A stretch of 28,319 nucleotides of DNA from Heterostelium multicystogenum (lineage: Eukaryota; Evosea; Eumycetozoa; Acytosteliales; Acytosteliaceae), in assembly GCA_003667245.1 (NCBI GenBank), contig RCNN01000391.1:1-28319 (forward strand), given 5' to 3'. Positions 17,612 through 28,319 of this stretch are shown in pieces; within the stretch, counting starts at the first letter, position 1; each line of letters starts with the position of its first letter. The position numbers and the translations under genes were made by a program. The notes under the pieces were generated by a model. The model worked only from the letters and a program-made list of their open reading frames with translations. It was not told where the DNA came from and did no database searches.

Positions 17612-20600
17612 ATGTTTGAAAGAACATTGGCTGACCTCGTCAGAGGTATCAGAAACCACAAAAAGAATGAAGAGAGGTTCATTAACCAATGTATTCAAGA
17701 GATAAAGATGGAGTTGAAAGGTGATATTTCCAAAAAGACTCTTGCTATCCAAAAGCTAACCTATGTAAGTGATGATACTCTCAATATTATATCACACTGG
17801 TATTAATATTGTGTTTAGATTGCAATGCTTGGATATGATATAAGTTGGGCCGCATTCAATATCGTAGAAGTTATGAGTGCTACCAAGTTTTCATCAAAGA
17901 GGGTTGGTTATTTAGCTGCTAGTCAGAGTTTCAATGAAGGAACCGAAGTGATTACTCTAGCTACCAATCAGATTCGTAAAGATTTTCTTTCCAATCAGTA
18001 TGAGGCTTACTTGGCTCTAAATTGTTTGTCCAATATATGTACACCAGATCTGGCACGTGATCTCGCCAATGACTTGGTGTCTTTATTGGCTACTCAAAAA
18101 GACCCACATCTTGAAGCGTACCATTACAGTCATGTACAAGATATTCTTGCGTTATCCAGAGTCTTTGCGTCCAGCATTCCCAAAGTTGAAAGAGAAGCTC
18201 GAAGATCCTGAGCCATCGGTTGTATCCTGCGCCGTTAATGTCATTTGTGAGTTGGCTAGAAAGAATCCTAAGAATTATTTGACTTTGGCACCAGTTCTTT
18301 TTAAGATTCTAACCAACAGTACCACCAACTATTGGATGTTCATCAAAATTGTTAAGCTTTTTGGTGCATTAACTCCATTAGAGCCAAGATTAGCCAAGAA
18401 ATTGGTAGATCCACTAACCAATATCATCAACACTTCTTCATCAATGTCATTGTTGTTCGAATGTATACAAACATGTATCATTGGTATCAGTGACAATATT
18501 CCACTAATGAAGTTGTGTATTTCCAAGCTACGTACTTTGATTGAGCATAACGATCAAAACCTCAAGTATCTTGGTCTTCTTGCCCTTAGTAACATCATGA
18601 AGATTCATCCAAAGGCAGTTTCTGAGCATCGTGAGTTAGTATTGAACTGTCTCGATGATGAGGATATATCTATCCGTACACGAGCTCTCGATCTTCTTAC
18701 TGGTATGGTAAACAAGAAGAACATTCACGATATCGTTTTGAAGTTATTACACCATGTTGAGATTGCCGAAGGAGCTTACAAGGAAAAGATTCTTGAAAAG
18801 ATCATCGAGTTATGTTCTCTTGGTACCTATCAATATATCACCGATTTTGAGTGGTATATTAATGTTCTGACTCGTTTGACTGAGATCCACGAGACCGCTC
18901 ATGGAAAATTAATTGCTTCTCAATTGTTGGATGTCGTTATTCGTGTCAAAGTTGTCAGAGCTTACAGTGCACGTTCAATGGTTAACCTTTTAAAGAATCC
19001 AAAGTTAATGTCAAATCCAAAAGAAAATGGTATTTGTGAAGTATTGTACGCTGCTGCTTGGATTGTTGGTGAATTTAGCGGATATCTCAACCAACCTTTA
19101 CAGTCACTTGAAGCATTCCTCCAACCTAGAGTCTCTATTCTACCAGCTCATATCCAGTCTGTTTACATGCAAAACATTCTTAAGGTGTTTGCCCATGCTT
19201 GTGCCAGTGCAAACGGAGAAGAGGTTGAGAATCTAGATCTTGAAGAGCAGACTTCACCAGTTGAGCTTGAACCAATCTCTCAAGAGACTATTGATGAATG
19301 TCTCAGTGTATTAAAGGATCGTCTTCCATTGTTTACACAATCTATCCACATCGATGTTCAAGAGCGTGCTTGTTTGGTCAATGAAATTATCAAGTTCTAT
19401 TCATCATGCAGAGACCAAGGAACTAACATTGCCCATGAGTTGGTTGGACTTTTCACTGAAGCATTAAATCCAGTTGCACCAAAAGCTCAAAAGAAAGTTC
19501 CAATTCCAGAGGGATTGGATTTGGATGCATGGATCAACGATCCAAAGCTACAAGAAATCGAAGAATCTGAGGAATCTGACAGTGAGATTTTTGGAAAGTA
19601 TGAAGACTCAGATGAAGAACATACTCGTCAACCAACCAAAGAAGAGCTTGCACGTCAAAAAGAGGAAAGATTGAAGAAACAAGCTAATAATCCATATATG
19701 CTTGGAAGCCGTGGTTCTAAACAACAACAACAACAGCAATTGGATATTGGTGATGAACCAACCCACATTCCTGTTGCAAAACTACCCGAGAGCTTGGGTC
19801 CAGTTATTGTTGGAGGTCGTTTTGACTCACTTGAAAGGAAGAAACCATCTAAATTAAAGAAGGCCATTTCAATTGATACTACCACCGAGATGCCAGAAGG
19901 TGCCAAAGAATCCGATAGTGAAGATGAACGTCGATCTAAAAATACAAAGACAGATGCATTGAGTGCAATTAACTTGGACGAGCCACTTGGTGCTAATGAT
20001 GTTTTGTATTCAAATAGACATCGTACCGATATCATCCGCGACCGTGAAGCTGCTGAGCGTGCAAAAGCTGCTGCCAACTCAAGAAAATCATCACCCAAAG
20101 TCTTGGGACAACAATCACCCAACTATACTGAGGTTTCATCTCCAGAAGTTACTGGAAAGGGTAAGAAATCATCAAAGAAAGGTGATCCATCTTCATCAAA
20201 GAAATCAGCCACAACAGCCCCAGCCGTTGTCAAAAAGCCATTGATCTTTGTACCTGTTTCAGGTTTGCCTGAGAATGAATTCTTCAAAGTTACCTATGAT
20301 CTCCGTGTATCTGAGGCAACCACTCCAGACCAATTAAAGCTCACTCTTAAGATACAAAATAAGAGTGATGAAGATCTCTCAGATGCCAAACTTTCAGTTA
20401 AACCTAGCGAGAATACACTTTCATTGATCGGTGAAGGAGTGCATGAAATTGGAATTATAGAGTCAGGATCATCTACAACTATTACTCAACTCTTCAAAGC
20501 TGAAAACATCATTAGTGCAGCTCAAAATCCAATTCATTTCTCAATGTTTGCAACCCCATCATCTTCACCCGATGTCACCGTTGACTTTGATATTTCCACA

Positions 20601-20942
20601 CCAATCAATCTCTTTATTGTTGGTGTCAAGTTGACCAAAGACAAGTTTGCTGAAATTCTTCAAACCTCTGGTTCAATGCCATCCTCCAATGTAAAGGTCC
20701 CAGGTGTTACCTCACAGTCGTGTATAGATGGACTTCGTGATCGTCTTCAATTGGAGGTCGTTCAAATTCATCCATCAGGATCTACCATATCATTCTATGC
20801 CAAGACTATCCAACAACATCATATTGCTATGTTATGTAAGGACCGTGATGGTGTCACTAGCTTTGATGTTAAATCTTCAGATGCAGCATTATCCCAACTA
20901 GTGACAAAGGAAATTAAATCTCAATTCACCACAACAAATTAA
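17612..20942 (+). CDS. ap3d1: AP-3 adaptor complex subunit delta
   Basis: Delta is a large subunit of AP-3, which sorts cargo from endosomes to lysosome-related compartments. Exon 1 is 17612-17764 and exon 2 is 17819-20942 (intron GTAAGT...TTTAG), about 1091 residues. The N-terminal trunk is textbook delta-adaptin: MFERTLADLVRGIRNHK, MLGYDISWAAFNIVEVMSA, RPAFPKLKEKLEDPEPSV and CELARKNPKNYLTLAP. An acidic/Lys-rich hinge follows from about residue 615 and includes a Gln run (near 19720-19740) and Ser/Lys stretches. The C-terminal appendage-like region begins near VSGLPENEFFKVTYDL. The frame changes once, near 18096-18105 (A5 GA CCC), where one base is extra: the upstream frame would run to a stop at 18211, while the family sequence continues as TITVMYKIFLRYPE in the other frame. 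Everything else is open for 2.8 kb. A 155-codon antisense frame over the hinge is a shadow. Confidence 0.95.
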
Positions 20943-21057
20943 CTTTAACATAAATAAGTAAAATTTTAATAATATAAGTTTAAGTTTTTATTAAAATAAA
21001 GTTAATATTAAAATAGAATTGATAATCACTGTACAATTATTTTGAATTTGTATGTTT

Positions 21058-22421
21058 TTAAAGATTGCATGTAGGGAATCCAAAGTCCCACGTTATAGTT
21101 CCATGACAAATTTCACAGCGACTTCCAGTAAATCCAGCTCTACAATAGCAAACACCCAAGCAGAAGGCCATTGGAACTTGGCCACATTCATAATCCTGCT
21201 GACAGCTAGCTGGTTGACCATTCGGGAGCAATGGGATACATCTATATAAATGCATTAGATTTTAAAAAACAAAACAAATAAAAAGAAACTTACTCAGGTA
21301 TTCCATTATTCCATCGAACAAACTCCATTACATGTCTGACAATTTGGTCCACTAAATCCTGTAGCACAACCACAAGATCCAGAGCTACTATTGTAAGAAT
21401 ACAAAGTTTTTATGGGTCTATTTGATTGACTAAGATCAATTTTTGATACACTGTTGTCGGTACTGGAGAAAAAGAGGTTATTTCCATTTAACGTAAGACC
21501 AATAACAGGTTTTGTAGCAAGCTGTCGAAGCTTTGTCATATCTCCACTGATAGGTATTTCATATACACCAGAGTCATTTGAGTAGTATCCAGGTTTGGCA
21601 CCTAAATACATATAGTTATCATTAACAGCGAATCCTGATACTTCAAATGAAAAATTCGCTACTAAGGTAAAGGCAGTTGCTTTAGGACATCCTACACAGT
21701 CACGGTTTATACGTGAGACAACTGATCTATATGGAGTATAGTTATACTGAACTATGTAAAGATTCGATCCACCTCTTCCAATAAAAGAGCATCTCACATC
21801 AAAGCAGCAGATTCTTCCAGCATGGCAAACTGTTGAGTTTGGTCTATGGAAGAAGTAGGGAAGTAGTTCGATCTCCATATTCCAAATGTACATGTATATA
21901 GACGGTGATCAGACTCGTCGAAATAGGTTGCTAATTGATAACCACGTGGGAACCAAATGAAGTTTTGGGTATTATTATTAGGAAAATATGGCCCAAATAG
22001 CTTGAGAAAGGCGCTGTGCAGAAATAGTATATACTAAGTTCGTAGAGTCAACATAAGCTTGCATTCCAGAGGTGAGAGAGAATCCAGATCCAGGAATGAT
22101 ATCAGAATAGAATAGGGTATTCTACTTTTAGTTCGTCATCACCATTTCCAGAAACAGAAGCAACCACCAATTTATTTGTTAGATCAAGCTTTCCCAAAAT
22201 AATTACTTTATTAGTATCTTTGTCATATCCTATTCCAGACATTAATTTTATTTTTGATTGACAAAGACCATATGGAACATTTCCACATTCCCAATCCTAA
22301 AAATTAAATAAAATTAATATTCTATGTTTTAATTCATGTTATACAATAGCTTACCTGTTGGCATGAATAAACATATATTAATAAAAATGAGAGAAAAAAC
22401 AAATATATATTTAAAACCCAT
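21058..22421 (-). CDS. Secreted EGF-like protein with propeller-like middle region
   Basis: The start is ATG 22421, with a signal peptide MGFKYIFVFSL... that changes frame at a T5 run (+ strand A5 22383-22387, one extra) and continues YSCQQDWECGNVPYGLC. An intron near 22300-22360 separates this from the body. The middle has alternating short hydrophobic strands, for example NKVIILGKLDLTNKLVVASV, GVYEIPISGDM and NSVSKIDLSQS, consistent with WD/NHL-type repeats, though I cannot fix a family. The end is EGF-like: CGCATGFSGPNCQTC, then after an intron (GTAAGT...TATATAG, about 21245-21292) CQQDYECGQVPMAFC, CYCRAGFTGSRCEIC and the stop. The CQQD-ECG module is thus present at both ends. Frame changes near 22120, 21990 and 21820 also interrupt it. 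The gene may be alive with assembly errors, or recently decayed. The likely location is cell surface or extracellular. Confidence 0.65.
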
Positions 22422-22735
22422 CTTTGATTGTTTCTATTAAAGAGTAGTAAATTGAAATGACTTGAATGACATTTTATAATCATTTTGTATATGGTTTTAT
22501 TATAAATAAATTCAAATGTATATATTTAAATTCAAGGAATTCATGTATATATATATAATTTTAACACCCACTATACCTATAATAATTGGTGAGATAGTTA
22601 ATAAAACATATTTTTTATAAATACGTGGTGAAAGGATTTTAAAACAACGTTGGTGTTCAAAATAACAACATCTAACTATCGATGAGGAAGTAGAAGGTGA
22701 ACAACTATCTACCTCTAATTTTCAATAAAATACAT
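22422..22735. other. AT-rich spacer
   Basis: Promoter side of the EGF-like gene and 3' side of the ankyrin gene. Only AT-rich simple sequence, such as TATATATATA near 22550; no coding signal. Confidence 0.5.
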
Positions 22736-24018
22736 TCATTTAATATGATCAATAAATGGATAGTATTGTTCAAAAAATTTGATTGGCAATGATATAGAAT
22801 AACCACAAATTATCAATATTATTTCTGTACAGCTTGTCAATGTTGAGGTTGTTATTCTAAATTTTGGACGAAATTGTCTCAGATAGTTGGAAACATGAAT
22901 GTGTTGTTGATTGATAGCACTCTCCAGTGCCCTTTTAATATCCAAAAGGTCACGACTGGTTGATGTTGTGCATAAAAACATGACTACATTAAGATGACCA
23001 TTGCTTGCTGCACAATTCAGTGCATTGGCAAGATTGAGATTCTCACTAGAGATGTTAAAAAGTAGCCATTTAATAACCTCTATGTGTCCTCTTACACATG
23101 CATCTCGTAGTGTGTCCTGTGAGCATCCCACTTCCTTGTAATTTGCATATAACCATTTGATTGTTTCAAGATGACCATTCTCTGCTGCTCCTCGCATTGC
23201 TTTTTGTGAACATCCTTCGCTTCTATTTTCGTGTAGCCATTTGACAACATCCATATGACCATAGGTAGCAGCATTATCCATTGCAATTGTAGTGCAAAAT
23301 AGTCTTTCACCTCGCTTTTCGTGAATCCATTTTAACACATCCAAATGACCCATTTTTGAGCCGCTTTCCTGAATGCCTTGTCATAGCAGTATTCTTTGTT
23401 GCTAATCTCTACCTCTTGATCTATCCACTCAGTCTTCTTTATCTTAAAGTAAGATTTTGAACCTACTCCATACTTCATCATTTGAATTGTCTTTGGTCGT
23501 CACACCCGACAGTAGTGTATCATAATATTCTGCAAGTTTGTGAAGAATATTAAGGCGTCCTTCACGAGCAGCTAAAACAATAGAATCACCAGTGCATGTC
23601 AAACTACATGATATTTGGTGTTCTAATAGATAGTCAACTATAGGTTCACAATTGAACTGTACAGCACGGAACAATTCTCGTTCCTCACGGGGATACAATT
23701 TGGGATGCTTCAGAAGATGGTGTAGCATTGGCAATTGGTGGTACTTTATTGCTATATAGGTACAGTATCCGGCAACAGAAATCAATGAACTGTTTCTTGA
23801 ATTATCTTGGTTTTTACTTTTATATCTTTCTTTCTTTAGCTTCTTTGTAAATGGACCAATCAACTCACAGTATCCATAGCTGATGATTTGCTCCACAGAC
23901 AAGGCAAGCATACTCCATTTCATGACAGTGACATCAAGTTGACTATGAATCACTGATATCTCATGGATTATTTGTTTTCTGATAACTATATTACTAAATA
24001 CACAATAAAACAATTCAT
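22736..24018 (-). CDS. Dictyostelid ankyrin-repeat protein
   Basis: The protein has the N-terminal pattern common in the large dictyostelid ankyrin family (FYCVFSNIVIRKQIIHEI) and then degenerate ankyrin repeats. The repeat core recurs about every 30-35 residues: NGHLETIKWLYAN, RGHIEVIKWLLFN, YGHMDVVKWLHEN and NGHLNVVMFL. Near the C-terminus is a hydrophobic segment (EIILIICGYSISLPI). Function is unknown; ankyrin repeats bind protein partners. The best start is the ATG at 24016-24018, one base out of frame with the FYCVF segment. The frame also changes near 23465 and at CAAAAATGGG (near 23345-23355), where an A and a G run each seem one base too long. The repeats read through cleanly on both sides, so I call it a gene, not a remnant. 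About 425 residues in all. Confidence 0.82.
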
Positions 24019-24220
24019 CAACTCTATTTTTTCAATTTACTTTTATATATAAACATGGTTTTAAATGGGTATTTGCAAATACGATTTATAAATCAAATTA
24101 TGAGATTTTTGGAACAAACAATTTTGCCTATTAGCTCTTTAGCAAATAAGTAAATCATAGACTGCTTTAGAAGTTAAATATGATATTCAAATTTATACTT
24201 TTATTTTTGTTTCATATTAT

Positions 24221-25990
24221 CTAGCGTAATTTATCAAATGTTTTTTTCGCCATTTGTTTACCTAGTATTGAATGTGGAATAAAACCTCCTTCCATTGTGG
24301 ACTTTTCGAGTACTAAAGCATGTGTATTATCAATAAACCGAATTTGAAAATGATGATACTCTTCTACATAGTCAAAATCTAATGAAAGCGATATTAATGA
24401 CTTTAGGGTATTGCTGGGAACTACACTAGTCACCATATAATTCAATCTGTTGTCTATCTGTAAAAACTCCAAGTTTTTTGGTAGATACGAGTGTTGATCA
24501 ATTGTATTTGAAATAAATGATGTATTTTCTTCTATAACCAGATGCTGATCGAACCTGTAACCAAGTTGAAGTGATTTGACATTCGATAGGAGTCTAGGTG
24601 AGAGTCTTTGATTGAAAAAGAAGCCAAACCATATAGTCGTGACGGATGGAGGGATAACATTGTATTCAATGATCTTATTAAATAAATCTCCAAAAAATAT
24701 TGATTTACAACCATTTGGTATTACTCCTGGAACAAGATATTGATTGAAACACTTTCCAAATCTGATAACTTTTAATGAACTCGGGAATACATTCGGTAGT
24801 ATGAAACTATTGAAACTGTTCCCAAATACAATCTCTTCTAATTTGAATGGGAGTGACCCAACAGGAAGCTCTTGGTTCAACCCTCCTAGGTTTAGATAGG
24901 TTAGATTTGGTGGAAGGTTTAATTGGAATGTCATAATTCAAACCAAACTCCAGGTGAGTCAATGAGGTAAAATCAGATAAATTGTCAATCCCATTATATA
25001 TGTTTACCAGTAGTCATCATACTTATGTTGATTTGGTTTTTTCTGATTTGTCTCCGAAGACACTGCAAGTCTATTACTCTCTCAACCTCGATTGTTTTTA
25101 AAGATGATGGGAGAAAAAATCTCTGATTAAAGTGATACCCCCAATTTTAGAGTCTTCAAGCCCTCTGGTAATACATTTTCCATCAGTGGGGAATTAAAAT
25201 TTCGTCCAAACTCTAAATACAAAAGATTTGAAGGCAACACAAATTCTCCTAGTGGTTGATCGAAATTGTTACCAAATTTGAGAGAGGTTATTGAATTTGG
25301 AAGATCTCCGCGATTGATTGGTTGATTAAAAGAGAATGCATAAAAAATACACTCTTGCAACCAATAGGAATAGATCCAGGCTCTACTGGTTGGTTATACT
25401 GAGAATTAAAGATAATGTTGATGATACCTCCTGGAAGAGATCCAGGAACCAATTTCTGGTTGAAATCCAAACCAAATGACAAATTTCTTAGGTTAGGTGG
25501 GAGTGTTTCCTGCTTCTAGTGGCTGGTTGAATCTATTTCCAAAAGTAAGGCATGTAATGGAGGTGTTGTTATGAAAAATGCCAGAAATCCAAGGGGATGT
25601 TGAAACTATGTGGAAGATTAACAGTTGTAATCCAATCAGGAAACATTTGCTTAGTAAGCTCATAGTCAAAATGTGCTGAAAATACCAAATGATGTGCAGT
25701 TGAGTGGATTATACGAGCAAAATCATTGTTCGTTTTATATCTGTGCTATTTAACCAATATGTTTGAAATGATTTCAAGAGTATTCTTTGATAAGATTTCA
25801 AATGGAAATATTGATATTGTGTATCTACTAATTTGGAGGAACTCTCACTACTTTGCTGAAACCAAATCAGAGACTCTCTGGCATGATAGAATCTCTTTGA
25901 TACCAACGTGAATATAATTCTATCTATATCATGTAAATAACAACTATATTCCTTATAATATGTAAATTTAATCTTTGCATTTGTGAACAT
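24221..25990 (-). CDS. FNIP-repeat (leucine-rich-like) protein
   Basis: The start is ATG 25990 (MFTNAKIKFTYYKEY), followed by an F-box-like or family-typical opening with IDRIIFTLVSKRFYHARESL. FNIP repeats then fill 25500-24600 in units of about 22 residues: SFNQPINRGDLPNSITSLKFG, FNSPLMENVLPEGLKTLKLG, FNSFILPNVFPSSLKVIRFG, FNQYLVPGVIPNGCKSIFFG and FNQRLSPRLLSN. A non-repeat end of about 110 residues closes at 24221 (KKTFDKLR). FNIP proteins are a very large dictyostelid family of leucine-rich-like solenoids with mostly unknown roles. The 24221-24934 part is intact; the upstream part changes frame several times (about 24935-25130, 25355, 25485-25700). This could be errors or early decay in a member of a redundant family. 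Confidence 0.85.
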
Positions 25991-26159
25991 GATCTGTCGA
26001 AAAAAAATCAAAAAAATCAAAATGATCACTCTGTGTGAAATTTCAAAATTTTTAAAATTAAATTTTTTTTTGTTTTTTGTTTTCTTTCTTTATACACACA
26101 ACTATCAAACATATCTTGTTTGTATGTTGGTTTTAGTACTGATATCAGTTTAGTTGAAA
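25991..26159. promoter_or_regulatory. Short divergent promoter region
   Basis: 169 bp separate the FNIP and PFKFB start codons, which point away from each other. The region contains long A and T tracts (about 25999-26013, 26065-26092). Confidence 0.4.
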
Positions 26160-27833
<1,674 letters not shown>

Positions 27834-28319
27834 CAATTACCTCCCTCCACAAACATTGTATTACATAAATTACCCAAGCCAAGTTCTGTGAAATCTTTGA
27901 ACTTCGAAATTTAATTTTTTTACTTATTTTTAAACATAATAATAATTTTGAATGTTTTGCTCATTTTTTTTTGGCAACCAAAACGAAGAGGTCCAAATTA
28001 TTTTGCTCATTCGGTTTTAGCACCTATTGTAAGTAAAATAGTAAAGATTGTTACTCTTTTGTTTTGGATGATGAAAGATATTCATACTTCACAGACTAGA
28101 GTCTCTGAACATACACGTTGATTAAATATGAATATATCTCGATACCAAAATCCATTTATTTTTTTTTAACTATATTATCATTATAACAATTCCCAATCAA
28201 TACTAACTTAATTTTTTTCTTTGTAGGTTTTAAAATCAATTTGGTTTCTTTTTATTTAGGTTGATCTGTTTGATTTGAGTTTTAGTAAGTATAGTTATTA
28301 ATAGATTGAATATGGATTG
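27834..28319. other. AT-rich 3' region, no gene seen
   Basis: Downstream of PFKFB the sequence is AT-rich with A/T runs (about 27908-27926, 27964-27971, 28157-28166). No coding or RNA gene signal is visible up to the right edge. Confidence 0.5.

Noticed and set aside
19655..20122. 155-codon antisense frame over the AP-3 delta hinge
   Set aside because: Shadow of the biased codons on the other strand; the Cys run in it comes from the CAA repeat.

Overview
This is a window of AT-rich nuclear DNA from a social amoeba (Dictyostelia). The signs are short introns bounded by GTAAGT/GTATGT and TTTAG/ATAG, CAA-coded glutamine tracts, and typical dictyostelid families: FNIP-repeat protein, dictyostelid-style ankyrin protein, AP-3 delta and VPS33. 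The + strand opens with a C-rich repeat (CCCTTA, then CCCTCTA), oriented as a true left chromosome end, so position 1 looks like a telomere. I cannot name the species. D. discoideum itself is less likely, because its chromosome ends are reported to carry rDNA-like sequence rather than a simple G-rich repeat.

Layout. Bases 1-90 are telomere. A decayed AAA-ATPase-like gene follows on the minus strand (about 440-2200). Next is an unusual run of strong stem-loops (about 2255-3576). Then comes a minus-strand gene built from tandemly duplicated, phase-0 exons (3861-4929). From 5.1 to 10.4 kb there are decayed accessory genes: a Crinkler-like P-loop ATPase remnant, an endonuclease/exonuclease/phosphatase remnant, a second partial copy of the Crinkler-like tail about 4.2 kb away, and one apparently live gene for a small tail-anchored protein. 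From 10.4 kb on the content is more ordinary: a secreted Cys-rich protein with a GPI-like tail, vps33, a seven-knuckle CCHC RNA-binding protein, a MerT-like/HMA fusion, AP-3 delta, an EGF-type secreted protein, an ankyrin protein, an FNIP protein and a PFKFB homologue at the right edge.

Working together. vps33 (HOPS/CORVET) and AP-3 delta both serve traffic to lysosomes, but they sit on separate transcripts and nothing suggests co-regulation. No operons are expected. Neighbouring genes are mostly single-gene units with short AT-rich spacers, and two pairs are divergent (MerT-HMA/AP-3 delta and FNIP/PFKFB).

Caveat that affects every gene model. Almost every gene, including single-copy housekeeping genes, carries single-base frame disruptions, most of them one extra base in an A or T run. 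When those are allowed for, exon phases close exactly in vps33, the CCHC gene, AP-3 delta, the exon-repeat gene and the tail-anchored gene. I therefore read most of them as insertion errors in the assembly. The telomere-proximal AAA-ATPase-like, Crinkler-like and EEP loci look genuinely decayed. The PFKFB gene at the right edge is so riddled that either explanation is possible.
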